Shown here: positions 8,972 through 19,878 of the stretch, in pieces
How positions within the stretch are numbered: the first letter of the stretch is position 1
How the letters are laid out: each line of letters opens with the position of its first letter
NCBI GenBank assembly: GCA_963779845.1
Contig: CAVZZV010000002.1
Span: 372,001-436,000, forward strand
Length of the DNA stretch: 64,000 nucleotides
Direction: 5' to 3'
Origin: CAVZZV01 sp963779845
Lineage (GTDB): Bacteria > Bacteroidota > Bacteroidia > Bacteroidales > GCA-2748055
Notes under the pieces: generated by a model
Told to the model about the DNA's origin: nothing
Database searches by the model: none
The model's input: the letters and a program-made list of their open reading frames with translations, nothing else
Made by a program: the position numbers and the translations under genes

Positions 8972-10826
8972 AGAAATATTCTTGTCTGGATCATTGGCCT
9001 TGTTACTGATCACCCACGGCACTGCACAGCCGGGATCCCCGGAAGAACCTGTACGGTTTGTGGGCGAAATGGATGTCGATTTCCAACGTCCCGATGGAGG
9101 TTTGCCCCCGGTGATAGGGGTGCAAAACTTTCAGGTATTGCGTTCTGTCCGTGATGACAAAAACCTCGGGGATGGCTTGGGCTTCACCTTTCACCATCAC
9201 CCGATGCTCACATATTGGAAAGACAGATTCTATGTTCTTTGCAATGCCTGTCCTGTCCATGAAGAACGCGGCCTGACCGAAATATTGCTCATACGGTCGG
9301 ACGATGGCATGAACTGGGACAAACCCGAAATCGTATTTCCCCATGTGATTTACAAGGGAGAACCAACGTTTTGCAATCACAGGATGGGGTTTTATGTAGC
9401 CCCTTCGGGCAGGCTTTACGCATCCACGGCTTACTTCCCCCAGTCCGAAATGCCCCCGCAATCTGGGAGCGAGGATACAGGGAAAAAATATTTTGGCGTG
9501 ACCGTGCGGGAGGTAAAACCCGATGGTTCATTCGGCGACATCTATTTTATCGCACGGAACAACAATCTTTATGGTGAGGAAGATTTCCCTTTTCCTTATT
9601 ATACCGAATCGGACGACCCCTCGTTCATTAAAGACTGCGAGAGCCTGAGAAACGATAGATTGGTGACCCTTCACTGGTGGGAACAAATCCGTCCCGAAAA
9701 TTTCGACTTTCCGGAAAGCCTGGTGGACCAGATAAAAAATGGGAACCGGAAATTCGCGAAGGCCATTAGTTACTATACCAGAGATGACGGGGCAATCGTT
9801 GCTCTTTGGAAAGATAGTAAATCAGCACTGTCATACGATCAGGGAAAAACCTGGACAAAGGTAACGGATTTAAAAACCTTTAGTGACGGATATGCCAAAG
9901 TTTGGGGCCAGCGCACCGAGGATGGCCGATTTGCTGCAAGCTGGAGGCCAATGGGAGAAGGTAGCTGGGGGCGCTACCCGATGTTATGGGCAACAAGCGG
10001 GGATGGGATCATCTTTGACCACCCCATGCATGTTAATGGCGAGGTCACGATGAGATATGATGGCGGCTCTAAAAATATTGGCCCATGCAATTATCAACGA
10101 GGGATTTACGAGGGAGGCCCGGATATCCCCGGAGATGATGTATGGGTGGTTTATTCCATGAGCAAAGAGGATATATGGATCAGCAAGATCCCCGTCCCCC
10201 TTAAGTCTTCTTCCGATGAATATATAAATGATGATTTTAACGAAGGTGAAGCGGGGAATAGCCTAAAGGGTTGGAACATCTTTCATCCGATATGGGCCCC
10301 GGTTTCCATCGATGCTTTCCCCTCAGGTGAAAACAAAAGTTTAAAATTTACGGATAGGGATCCATTTGATTATGCCAAGGCATTCAAGGTTTTCAAGGAG
10401 ACAAGCGACAACCTGCACGTGGGTTTCAAATTAATGGCAAAGCAAAATACTCATGGAAGGCTCGAAATTGAAATTGGGGACACCAAAACCCCCGACCCCG
10501 TAAAGCTTATGCTCACGTCGGAAGGGAAGCTTCAGGTATCGCATTGGAAAGGGATAACGGAACTATCGGAGTACCCGATGTCGGAATGGATGGACGTTCA
10601 ATTCGACATAGACATCGCAAAAAACACCTTCACGGTTTCCGTGGACGGAAAGCAGTCGGACGATTTCGTTTTCAACAGCGGCAAAATGAAATCGCTCGAC
10701 AGGATAACCTTCCGTTCCGGCCTCAATCGGGGCATATCGATAAATCCCGTTAAGCCGGGCGAAGACGTGCCATTGAAAGATGAAGCTATTTTTTATGTCA
10801 ATGATTTGGATGTGCAGGGGAGTTAG
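8964..10826 (+). CDS. Secreted Asp-box (BNR/sialidase-like) propeller enzyme with C-terminal lectin-like domain
   Basis: 620 residues with a signal peptide (hydrophobic residues ~5-20, then TAQPG). The propeller part spans about 60-420 and has Asp-box-type turns (RSDDGMNW, SYDQGKTW, TSGDGIIF). Two His-rich segments, FTFHHHPMLTYW and FCNHRMGFYVAPSGRL, recall beta-propeller polysaccharide lyases and exo-hydrolases in which paired His residues act in catalysis. The last ~200 residues (from DDFNEG) look like a jelly-roll/laminin-like carbohydrate domain. The canonical sialidase FRIP motif is not seen. It is the last gene of the rightward operon and overlaps the aldolase gene by 8 bases, suggesting it frees the sugar that the aldolase uses. 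Hydrolase or lyase cannot be decided from the sequence. Confidence 0.7.
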   Translation: MLKEIFLSGSLALLLITHGTAQPGSPEEPVRFVGEMDVDFQRPDGGLPPVIGVQNFQVLRSVRDDKNLGDGLGFTFHHHPMLTYWKDRFYVLCNACPVHEERGLTEILLIRSDDGMNWDKPEIVFPHVIYKGEPTFCNHRMGFYVAPSGRLYASTAYFPQSEMPPQSGSEDTGKKYFGVTVREVKPDGSFGDIYFIARNNNLYGEEDFPFPYYTESDDPSFIKDCESLRNDRLVTLHWWEQIRPENFDFPESLVDQIKNGNRKFAKAISYYTRDDGAIVALWKDSKSALSYDQGKTWTKVTDLKTFSDGYAKVWGQRTEDGRFAASWRPMGEGSWGRYPMLWATSGDGIIFDHPMHVNGEVTMRYDGGSKNIGPCNYQRGIYEGGPDIPGDDVWVVYSMSKEDIWISKIPVPLKSSSDEYINDDFNEGEAGNSLKGWNIFHPIWAPVSIDAFPSGENKSLKFTDRDPFDYAKAFKVFKETSDNLHVGFKLMAKQNTHGRLEIEIGDTKTPDPVKLMLTSEGKLQVSHWKGITELSEYPMSEWMDVQFDIDIAKNTFTVSVDGKQSDDFVFNSGKMKSLDRITFRSGLNRGISINPVKPGEDVPLKDEAIFYVNDLDVQGS

Positions 10827-10839
10827 GATTGAATTCGGG

Positions 10840-10858
10840 TTGCCTATATAGGCCAATC
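10840..10858. terminator. Small hairpin between convergent genes
   Basis: The 50 bases between the convergent Asp-box and sulfatase genes hold the self-complementary CCTATATAGG (10843-10852) inside a wider GATTG (10827-10831) / CAATC (10854-10858) pair. There is no clear U-run. It may act as a shared terminator. Confidence 0.25.
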
Positions 10859-10876
10859 TTCAATGTCATCCTTATT

Positions 10877-12349
10877 CTAAAATCTAACCGGGTAATCCTC
10901 CGAAGCCTCAACAGCCTCATCCATCAATTTAATCAATTTGCCCACCAAGCCCGGATTTTCTGCCGCGATGTTTCGATCCTCATGTAGGTCACCGGCGAGA
11001 TCGTACAATTCCAAATTTGAAGTTTTGTCGGCCCATGTTCTCAACAGCTTATAATCCCCAAACCGAAGGGCTTGTTTATAGGTGTTCCTTGCATGGCCGT
11101 AATCCCAATATAAATATGTATGGTTTTCGCCGGGCATGCCCCTCAAATCGGGCCATATCGATATGCCATCGGTTTTAAGCGGCTCCGGATAATGAACAAT
11201 GTCGGCAAAGGTCGGCAGCATGTCCCAAAAAGCAATCGGTTTGTTGTTCCGGGCCCCCGCCGGTATATACTTCTTCCAATAGGCGATGAATGGGATCCTG
11301 ATCCCGCCTTCATACAGGTCTCTTTTACCGCCCCTTAGGGGCCCGTTGCTGTTAAAAAATCCTATTGGGGTTGGGACGCCCTGGTAAGGCCCATTATCGC
11401 TGGTGAAAATGACAAGCGTATTTTCTTCCAACCGGAGATTCTTCAATAATTCCATTATTTTCCCAACATCCCCGTCCATCCTGGTAATCATGGCCGCATA
11501 GTTTTTTGCGATTTGTGGCCAGTCTTCCTGCGAATACGGTTCGTCCGAGGGGACCATAAAATGTTCGGGGGTGTTTTTGGGATAGTCGGAATAATGGGGG
11601 ATGGTGTAGGATACATAAAGGAAAAAAGGATGCTCCTTGTTTCTATTTATGAAATCCAATGCTTTTTGAGTGAACAGATCATGGGTGTAAAACCTGTTTT
11701 CGCCGCCCCGGTTTCCAACCATGACGCCCACATCGTCCACCATTTCCATTTCCTGCAGCAATACGAGACGGTCGTTCTCCCAAAGAAAATCTGGATAGTA
11801 GAAATGTGCCTGGTCCTGGTTGTAATGCCCATACCAATAATCAAATCCCTGTTGATTGGGCAATCCCCATGAACCTGGTACGCCGAGGCCCCATTTTCCT
11901 ACCCCGCCTGTTTGGTAACCTGTCTGCTTAAAGAGTTCGGCGAGCGTAAAATCGTCCGGACGCAGAAATACCCCTGAAGGCACGTTGTCCCTGATCCGGT
12001 TGTGGCCATTGTGAAACCCGGTCATTAGACTGCTCCTGGAGGGCGCGCACACCGAAGATCCGGCATAAGCCTGGGTAAACATCATCCCCCCGTAAGCCAG
12101 CTTGTCGATGTTGGGGGTTTTTATTTTTTGCTGTCCGTAACAGCCCAGGTCTCCATAGCCCAGATCATCGGCCATGATAAAAAGGATATTTGGCTTTGCC
12201 GGAACAGAGTGATCCTGTGCCACCACCGGGATGTGCGAAAAGGTGCTGAAAGCTGAAATGCAGATAATAGAAAGTTTACGGCCAAGACTGGGAAAGATTG
12301 TGCTGGTATTTGAGTCATTTGGGTCAATTTTCAGAATTGGTTTTCTCAT
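10877..12349 (-). CDS. S1 family sulfatase (first)
   Basis: 490 residues, with a hydrophobic segment near residues 25-45 consistent with export. The alkaline-phosphatase-fold metal Asp pair is at DDLGYGD (Asp61, Asp62). The formylglycine motif is CAPSRSSLMTG, with Cys101 to be converted to formylglycine. Further down are the family TSDNGPYQG and LRGGKRDLYEGG signatures. It removes sulfate esters from a carbohydrate in the periplasm or on the surface. It is the last gene of the leftward string and lies 121 bases after the other sulfatase. Regio-specificity is unknown; it is most like the arylsulfatase A/GalNAc-6-sulfatase group. No maturation enzyme with the required residues is visible in this window. 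Confidence 0.92.
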   Translation of the reverse strand: MRKPILKIDPNDSNTSTIFPSLGRKLSIICISAFSTFSHIPVVAQDHSVPAKPNILFIMADDLGYGDLGCYGQQKIKTPNIDKLAYGGMMFTQAYAGSSVCAPSRSSLMTGFHNGHNRIRDNVPSGVFLRPDDFTLAELFKQTGYQTGGVGKWGLGVPGSWGLPNQQGFDYWYGHYNQDQAHFYYPDFLWENDRLVLLQEMEMVDDVGVMVGNRGGENRFYTHDLFTQKALDFINRNKEHPFFLYVSYTIPHYSDYPKNTPEHFMVPSDEPYSQEDWPQIAKNYAAMITRMDGDVGKIMELLKNLRLEENTLVIFTSDNGPYQGVPTPIGFFNSNGPLRGGKRDLYEGGIRIPFIAYWKKYIPAGARNNKPIAFWDMLPTFADIVHYPEPLKTDGISIWPDLRGMPGENHTYLYWDYGHARNTYKQALRFGDYKLLRTWADKTSNLELYDLAGDLHEDRNIAAENPGLVGKLIKLMDEAVEASEDYPVRF

Positions 12350-12470
12350 TACATAAAGTTTTAAAGTGGTTGTATTACCTATAAAATAAAACCAATAATC
12401 AAAAAGTGGAACTACTTACATTTTGGGACCACAGGCAAGAGCCTCAAAAACTAAATTATTGAGTCAATCC

Positions 12471-13910
12471 TCAATTGCCACTAGCATTCGGGTTTTTAGT
12501 ATGCATAACCGGATCCATCTCTTTTAACCACTTTTGAAAGGAACTCCTCAACTCCGATACTTTTTCCGGCATTTCATCCACCAGGTTGTTTTTTTCGCCA
12601 ATGTCCTCCCTAAGGTTGTAAAGTTCGGTTTTTTCAGGATCATAAAATCCGACCAGTTTAAAATCGCCTTTCCGGATCGCATACCCAGGCATTTGTGCTT
12701 GCGGACTATAATGGGGATAGTACCAGCACAACTGTTCCCGATCAAGGGACGATTTTTCTTTCAGGAGCGCCACTAAACTGACACCATCGATGTTTGCAGG
12801 CATTTTAGCTGGCTTTCCGACCATATCGACTATCGTTGGCAAAATGTCATCGCTTATCACGGGTTCGTCACAGAGGGAACCCTCCCTGACATGGCCTGGC
12901 CACTTGATTATCAATGGCACCCTGATTCCCCCTTCGTACAAAAATCCCTTACCCTCTCGCAAGGGCGCATTGTTTGTTGCTTCTGTGGTGCCTCCATTGT
13001 CGCTGTAAAATATAACGATGGTGTTTTCGGTTAAGCCCATTTTGTCCAGTTCATCCAATAACCGGCCAACATTGCTGTCCATATTATCGACCATTGCACC
13101 ATAAACCGCATTCGTTTGAGAAGTATTGCCTTGAATTTTAAGGGTATACTTTTTCACAAGGGAATCAGGCGCCTCAAGTGGAGTGTGAACGGCGTAATGC
13201 GACAAGTAGACGAAAAAGGGTTTGTCCCTTTTTTTTCGGATAAAACTGATGGCTTCGTCAGTCAATCTATCGGTAAGGTATTCCCCGGCTTCGCCTCCAT
13301 CCAGGTTTTTGATGCGAGGATTCCATTCCAAATTTGGATTCTCATAAGGTGCCCAATAAGTAGGGGGGCTTCCATGCTCGTAACCGGCTATGTTGACATC
13401 GAAACCCTGATGGACAGGAAAATATTTCTCCTCGTTGCCAACATGCCATTTTCCGATGCTTATGGTAGAATATCCTAGGGGTTTGAGTATTTCCGGTATC
13501 ATGGTCTCTTTGAGTTCAACATACATCTTATCTTTCGGTGGGATTATCCTGCCGTCCCCGGGATAACGGTGCCGCCCGATACTGGTTATGTGTCCGGTAA
13601 ACTGGAGTTTTGCCGGGTTTTTGCCGGTCAGGATGCTTGCCCTGGTTGGAGAGCAAACCGGACAGGCCGAATAAGCATTTGAAAACATCATCCCTTCGGC
13701 CCGCAAACGGTCGATGTTGGGCGTCTCATAGAAATCACTGCCGTAACATTGCAGATCCTGCCAGCCAAGATCATCGATTAATATGAGGACAATATTTGGC
13801 TGAACCCCTCCTGCGTATAATCCATGAATTTGAAACAGGAAAGGGAGAAAGAAAATGGTATACCACCAAAGCTGCTTTCGCTTCCGCGAGAAAAAATAAG
13901 TTTTCTTCAT
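12471..13910 (-). CDS. S1 family sulfatase (second)
   Basis: 479 residues. It has an N-terminal hydrophobic signal (~14-33), the metal Asp pair in LIDDLGWQD (Asp46, Asp47), and the formylglycine motif CSPTRASILTG (Cys86). IGKWHVGNEEKYFP, YSDNGGTTE and LREGKGFLYEGGIRVPLI are all typical S1 segments. The two sulfatases of this locus are diverged from one another, so they probably act on different sulfate positions of one glycan. It follows the frameshifted fusion gene by 154 bases. It shows that the target polymer is sulfated. Exact specificity cannot be assigned. Confidence 0.92.
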   Translation of the reverse strand: MKKTYFFSRKRKQLWWYTIFFLPFLFQIHGLYAGGVQPNIVLILIDDLGWQDLQCYGSDFYETPNIDRLRAEGMMFSNAYSACPVCSPTRASILTGKNPAKLQFTGHITSIGRHRYPGDGRIIPPKDKMYVELKETMIPEILKPLGYSTISIGKWHVGNEEKYFPVHQGFDVNIAGYEHGSPPTYWAPYENPNLEWNPRIKNLDGGEAGEYLTDRLTDEAISFIRKKRDKPFFVYLSHYAVHTPLEAPDSLVKKYTLKIQGNTSQTNAVYGAMVDNMDSNVGRLLDELDKMGLTENTIVIFYSDNGGTTEATNNAPLREGKGFLYEGGIRVPLIIKWPGHVREGSLCDEPVISDDILPTIVDMVGKPAKMPANIDGVSLVALLKEKSSLDREQLCWYYPHYSPQAQMPGYAIRKGDFKLVGFYDPEKTELYNLREDIGEKNNLVDEMPEKVSELRSSFQKWLKEMDPVMHTKNPNASGN

Positions 13911-14064
13911 AGTTTAATTTAAACATTTAAAGTAATGCCGATCCATGGTTGAATTATGGATTTGCTTTAAATCTCTAGCCGTCCTTGGGGGAAACCATCC
14001 TCTTATCCGTGCCGATCCGCCCAACCCGTGTCATCCGTGTTCCAATCTTCTATTTCATCCATGT

Positions 14065-15834
14065 TCAATCCATCAACCAGGCCAGGTTAAAACTATATAC
14101 GATGTTCCCATCGGTGACATAGATCATTCCATCGGGGGTTTGGATCCCGCTCATATAGCCCCCGTCTTGCCCGGTGTTCCTGGTAATTGTATCGATTCGT
14201 TGCCAGGCCGCCGTATGAAGTATCCTTGTTTGATCCCCGGCTTGATCTGTCAGGACCCGTCTGTGGTCCGTTTTCCAGGTTTTCCCATCGTCCCAGGAAA
14301 CTGCCGCGAATAGTCCGTTCATGGCTTCGACATTTCCGTCCCCGTTCCTGCCTTTGAACTCCCCATCCGCAAACCCGATGAACAAAAGCGGTTTGTCGGT
14401 ACCATATTGCTTGTTTACCGGGGAATACTCAAGTCTTAGCAACACGAATCTTTTCCCGCTGCTGATGGATGGGAACACGGTGGGGGACCTGTCCCATGAA
14501 CGCCCCCCGTCATAGGAAATACTGGCAGGCGCTCTCCCGTCGAAATATTTTCCTTTGTCCCTGGCGATGGCCAACAAATCGGGTTTGCCGTCGTTATTTT
14601 GGTCTTTTATTTCGGCCACTGCCGCATGCAGTCCCGCAATGCGTTTATCCCCGATAGTTGTGGAAGGATGCCCCCTTCTTTCCCAGGTTTTGCCGCCATC
14701 CCCGCTGACCACCAGGCTGCCTGTGTTGAAAACCGAATCGCTTTCGTCGTCCGTTACAAAGACCAGTTCACCGTCCGATGTTTGAAACATGTTTCCCTGC
14801 ATCGAGCAACCATCGTTCAACCCATGGTCCAATTCGAGCACCATCCCTACCGGGGTCCAGGTAGTGCCATTGTCGGTGCTTTTTCTATATCCCAGGGCGA
14901 GTTTGTCCCATCTGCCGGCCACACCGATGCTTGCCATTTGGTGAAGGGTGAAGGTTTCGTCCTTGCCGCTTGCTACCGAAAGTGAATTGTTAAGGAGATT
15001 TGAGCTGTGCATGTTCCGATCGGCAGCTTTTAAGAATTCGGCAGGCTCGGTCCATGACAGGGATCCGTCTTTTTGCCTTTTTCCCCTTGAAGCCAACAAT
15101 GTCAGCTCAGGCCCGATTTCGCTTTCACCTGAAAACCACGAAATGAGAATGTCGCCATTTTCGCTCCAGGTTATTGTCGGTGAGTGGTTGTGGGTATATA
15201 GCGGACCGGTGAGCGATGGCTTTTTTTCCACTGGATCAAATCCAAACTGGCGCATTTGGGCCGGCGAACCATAATGTGAACCATCTTCTTTTTGTGGCAC
15301 CAGTTCGTACAATGTATGGATAGAGAATTCCGGTTGGACGGAAGGTTTTCGCCATTCATATTTTTTGGAAGAAACGTTTTCTGCCCAGGGACGCTCAGGC
15401 ATTGTCCATTCTGATTCTTTCACGGTAGCTTTTTTCGGGGTCCTGACAACCCGTATGCCGAGCAAATAATGCTTATCGTTAACTGCCGAGGCCATCCTGT
15501 TGGCTGAGCGTAAATGCTGTATATGGTTATTATGGCTTCCTCCACGGGAAACCTTAAAATCGCCTTTTGAAGGGCCAACTGGATCGGCTTTCTCCTCAGG
15601 ATTGTAATGCCCATACCAATCTTGTGTCCATTCCTCCACGTTTCCCTCCATATCGTGAACACCAAACCTGTTGGGGCTATGTTGCCCTACCTTGAGGCTT
15701 GCATCCTTGATATTGTATTTGTTTGGATAGACATCTTCCACCCCGGTACAATCCTCGGGCAACCAGTCTACCCAGCTTCTACAGCCATTGGAAAAGGTGA
15801 AAGGATAGGGCCACTGATAATTATAGGCTTTCAT
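14065..15834 (-). pseudogene. 3' part of frameshifted fusion: SUMF1 C-half plus Asp-box sialidase-like domain
   Basis: 589 codons from an ATG at 15834, overlapping the end of the upstream frame by 14 bases. Residues ~2-133 complete a SUMF1/FGE-like domain (NRFGVHDMEGNVEEWTQDWY, then SRGGSHNNHIQHLRSANRM). The remainder (~165-589) is an Asp-box propeller with STDNGTTW, SGDGGKTW, YDGGRSW and SWDDGKTW. The SUMF1 half matches the half left in the 15821-18700 frame, so a +1 frameshift splits one domain. In formylglycine-generating enzymes two Cys follow the GGS motif; here the aligned positions are Asn and Leu, so FGE activity is not expected. Re-initiation at 15834 could still make the propeller. 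The enzyme would act on the cell surface or in the periplasm. Confidence 0.65.
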
Positions 15835-18700
15835 TTCCAGTGGAATCCATAGGATTGAGGCTATAAATATCGCCCTCAATGCCGTTGTTGAAAGCAGTTC
15901 TAGTCCCCGCCCTGGCAACGTATTCCCATTCTGCTTCGGTAGGCAGGCGGTAGGTGAATTTTTTATCCTGCTCTGATAACCATTTTGTGTAATCGACTGC
16001 TTCCTGCCAACTGACATATACAACCGCCTCATCGTCTTCTGTCGAAAGGCCCATGAAATTGCCGCGCCATTTCTTGTGCGCCGTATCAAATAGCTCGTAT
16101 TGAAGGTTCGTGATTTCATACCTTGAAATTTCAAAATCCCTCGTAATCTCTATTTCACGTGCAGGAAATTCATTCTGGATGAAGATGCTCCTCCATTTTT
16201 CTTCAGGCCCCGCGGCGATATATCTGGGATCCAGGTCGGCCCCCATGACAAAACTGCCCGAGGGGATTTTTTGAAACCCTATTTCCCTCCCTGGGCCCGC
16301 ACTATTGTTGCCAATATTGTTGCATCCGGGTAAAGCGATAATACCCAGCTCATCCTTCTTCCTCACCCATATCTCCGACAACGAAACGCCCCGTTTCAAT
16401 GTCGCCGGATCCTGGGTCCATCTCAACCTGAGATTCCCATTCTTTATCGCTGCAGGTGGGATCGCGTAGCTTTTCAACTCACTGCCCGATTTCTCGATGA
16501 AATCATGGATCTGTATTCCATCTTCTGTTTCGCATTTGATTTTTATATCGAAAGGCCCGTTATAGACCGGGATTATTTCATATTGTCCTTCGGGATCAAG
16601 GTTTTCCCAATTCATGATCAATGGCGTATTATAGCGGCAAAGAATGTGGGTGAGCTGTGAATGTCGCAGATCTGAGCCGGTCTTGTTGTCGACCCATTCG
16701 ATCGGGGAATAGACAAAGCCTGGATCGTCAGTCCATTTTTTTTGCCTTACGAGATGTGGTTGTTCGCCTTCCACTCCTAAATTATCGTAATAACCTCCGG
16801 CCCGGGGATCTTCATAATCCACAATGTCAATTATATCATTGATGTCGGTTGCTTTTTCGAGTTGGGAGATTATCCACAGCTTATCGTTAAAAGGGGTATA
16901 GATGTTTCCGGCGACTTCTTCGAGATCGCCGTATTTCCCTGTCAGACCCATCGATTTGAGTTCTTTAAGGAATTCATCCTTTGATTGGAATTCCTGTTCG
17001 ATACTTGCAAACTTTTGTTTTGTTTTTTCTGTCAGCGACTTGATGTCCCCACCTTTAAAGCCTCTGATGATTTGGTAAGCTTCATTTTGCGCCCGCATGT
17101 CCAAATCATATTTCCTTTTTATTTGCGCATCGATGCGTGCCTTGTACAGGAACATTTCAACCCTCCGGTTTTTATCCGGGCCGCCTATACAATTCGCAAT
17201 CCGTTCCCACATTTCGAGCGATTTTTCTATAGAGGCATTATCTTTTAATGTGCCGGTCCAGTTCGTTTCGAGGAGTTTTAAGGCTTCGGCGACATAATGG
17301 GATGCATGGCTCAAAAACTCTTCCTTCGAGAACCCCGGATCTGCGATCTCTCCTGGAAGTTTTTCAAAATCGTGGGCAAAAAACGCTTTTGCATAAGAAA
17401 AAAGTATAGAATCGACGCTTGTTTCGGGGTTCCATCCGGCGGCCGCCCACACGACCTTGTTCAGGTCGTTGTATGACCCGGTATGGTTGTATGGCAAACT
17501 GCCAATCGTATTTTGCCGTGTTGCCCTGTATATGTCAAGCATCATGGATGGCATCGCATAGATGGATTGGTTCCTTGGCCAAACCATGGCAAATGCCCTG
17601 TCCCATTTGGGCACGGGATATTGGGACCAGCGGGGATGGCAAATATCCGGGAAATGCCGGATGAGGTATTGATCCGGCAGGTCATCCCTGATTTCACTGA
17701 TTCCCCTTCTCGTCCAGGGCCCATAGACCATGCCATACAGGTAGGACGGTTCATTGCTTTTCAGGAAACCAAATATGTATTCGTCGAAACTCTGTGTATG
17801 ATCTTCCAGGCATTGATTTGAATACCACCATTTCGAGCCTGGTTGTCCTTTAAGGATCAAGGGTATAACCCGATCCAGATAAGGGAAAAACAATTGGGGC
17901 CGGACCGCACCGCTTGCATCCCCACCATAGCTTGTAATGTGGTCCACCCCCTTGAGGTCCTGGAAATAGGATGAGATGAAATCGTCGCTTTTTTCATTCA
18001 GGTCGATGATCTCTTCGCACTTAAGCTTTATGAACAGATCAAGGCCCAGGTTTTCGAGGTAATCGTCTATGAGCTCGGGACGGGTAGGTTCGAAGCCGTT
18101 CGCCCCGAAAATAACCATGTCATTTACAAATTCTTGTATATCCTGAGGATCGTCCCATTGAACGAAACCATCCTCCCCCTGGACGTTGCTGATGATTTGT
18201 TGTGCCCTGATTTTGTCGGCAGGGGAGGCATTTAATGCGAGATTTTTTGATGCTGATATGTAATTTTTGGAAAGGTTCAGTTCCAGAACCAGCCTGCCAA
18301 CGGCAAAAAGCAATCCCCGGTGATCATATCCCACAAGATGCAGTGCCAGGCTAATGGAGGTGTCTGTCCAAATCGCAAAAGATTCGGCCTTTTCCTGGAT
18401 TGAAAGTTTATCGGGAATGGGAGTATTGTTTGCCAGGCCGAGCACAATTGCCGGGGCGCCGTCTGGGATCTTGCTTGTAAGGGGAAGTTTTATCCCCGTT
18501 CTTTCAAGGATTTCATCTTGCAGATAAAGGGCGGCATTGAACTGAAGCTTATCCCCGGAATCTGCGACAATGGATGCGCCGTTAAACTGTATGAATTCTT
18601 GTGCCATTGTTGATATGGGGTTCAAAAAACAAACAATGCAACATAAAACCACAATATGTTTTTTCGCAATATTATTGAGTGAATCGATAGTTTTTCCCAT
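15821..18700 (-). pseudogene. 5' part of frameshifted fusion: GH-like domains plus SUMF1 N-half
   Basis: 959 residues, with a hydrophobic signal segment near 15-33 ending TMAQ. Residues ~35-160 look like the small alpha/beta domain that precedes catalytic barrels in GH20/GH67-type enzymes (IVLGLANN, YDHRGLLFAVGRLV). Residues ~165-560 resemble a TIM-barrel glycosidase without a family I can name. A jelly-roll-like stretch follows. From ~804 a SUMF1 domain begins (IPSGSFVMGADL, YEITNLQYELF, YRLPTEAEWEYVARAGT). The frame stops at 15821 in the middle of SUMF1, and the fold continues in the +1 frame (14065-15834). The break lies close to 15820-15840. It may be a real mutation or an assembly error. 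It follows the DUF1537 kinase gene by 20 bases. Confidence 0.7.
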
Positions 18701-18720
18701 AATTGATCCTATTAATAAGG

Positions 18721-19878
18721 TTATTGAAGGAGTTTTGATGGCCAGGGATAACTCCCCGGTTTTATGGTCAAAAGATGTTCAGAGCTTTCGTTTTTGACGC
18801 CGATCGACCCTTCGCCATGGACATGTTGAATGGATAACCGGTCCCATTTCATTTTTGCGCAAAAACAGGATGCTGTCCTGCCCCCGGTTATGAGGATATG
18901 CGTACGATGATTTTTGGAGGCGATGATCTCTGCGCCGATTTCACCGAGGCTTTCCGCGATAAATGCTTGTGCCGTGCTGTCGGATGACATTTCTCTTGGG
19001 GCTGTGATCACGGCCTTTGTGCTGTTCCTGGAAAACTCAAGCACACGTGCCTTCCATCCTTCGTAATTTTCATCATTTTTGGATAAACCAAAAGGCATTT
19101 CAAATATATTGAATCCTTCTTTCTCAAGTATTTCAATATCATACCGGTTGTTTCCTGAACTGCTCCCGATTATAAAATACTTGTCCCTCAAGGAAGGCAA
19201 ATTTTCATTCCTTTCCAGGTCTTTGTTTTCCCGGGGGAACATAAAAAACAGGCATTCCCTGAAAAAATCTGCTCCCCCTGCCATCAGGATTCGCTCATTT
19301 TGCACTCGTGCCAGGCAGTTTCTGATTTCAGGGATAGATGAAATGTCCGGAACCAAGATCTGGCCTGGGCGCGGGGGGGTGTCGATATGCCCGGTTTCAA
19401 CATCATCCGTGCAATCGGAAATCAACTTCCTTATATCTTCATCTTCCCGCGGAAATTCAGGATCGTTGCGGTGATGGGTTTGATTGATCGGCTTGCCCCT
19501 GATGAAATACCTGCCATCGATGATGCTTTGCCCTTTTGAAGGGTTGACAGGGATTAAAAGTGCTGAGCGATAGGGTGAAATTGCAAGCAGGGCTTTTATT
19601 TCGGTTACTATTTGTCCCCGTAAAATGGAATCGGTTTTTTTGAAAACCAATACATCTTCCGACATCTCAAATTGCAGGGAGATATCCCTGATGATTTTTG
19701 ATGCTTCCAGCGGAGCACTGTTGCGGGTATCTGAATTTACCACGATGACATCGGTGCCGATGCCGCGGTTAATCTCCCTGTTGCTTGTTATGCATACCGA
19801 AAAGCCGTGCCCGAAAGCAATACCTGCAATTTCGGCAGCCCCCGTAAGATCGTCCGCTATGATAAATATTTTGGTCAT
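18721..19878 (-). CDS. Four-carbon acid sugar kinase family protein (DUF1537)
   Basis: 385 residues, somewhat shorter than the usual 420-470. The N-terminal domain begins FIIADDLTGAAEIAG, the family's conserved Asp-Asp substrate-site motif, and has FKKTDSILRG (~83-92). The C-terminal nucleotide-binding domain carries the Gly-rich LITGGRTASCFC. DUF1537 kinases phosphorylate C4 acid sugars (D-threonate, L-threonate, D-erythronate) at O4 with ATP in the cytoplasm. A DUF1537/PdxA pair is known to convert D-threonate to DHAP and CO2, and PdxA2 is in this locus at 6896-7918. Its start overlaps the stop of the upstream Asp-box lipoprotein gene by 4 bases (ATGA), so kinase and secreted enzyme are co-translated. 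Confidence 0.85.
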   Translation of the reverse strand: MTKIFIIADDLTGAAEIAGIAFGHGFSVCITSNREINRGIGTDVIVVNSDTRNSAPLEASKIIRDISLQFEMSEDVLVFKKTDSILRGQIVTEIKALLAISPYRSALLIPVNPSKGQSIIDGRYFIRGKPINQTHHRNDPEFPREDEDIRKLISDCTDDVETGHIDTPPRPGQILVPDISSIPEIRNCLARVQNERILMAGGADFFRECLFFMFPRENKDLERNENLPSLRDKYFIIGSSSGNNRYDIEILEKEGFNIFEMPFGLSKNDENYEGWKARVLEFSRNSTKAVITAPREMSSDSTAQAFIAESLGEIGAEIIASKNHRTHILITGGRTASCFCAKMKWDRLSIQHVHGEGSIGVKNESSEHLLTIKPGSYPWPSKLLQ

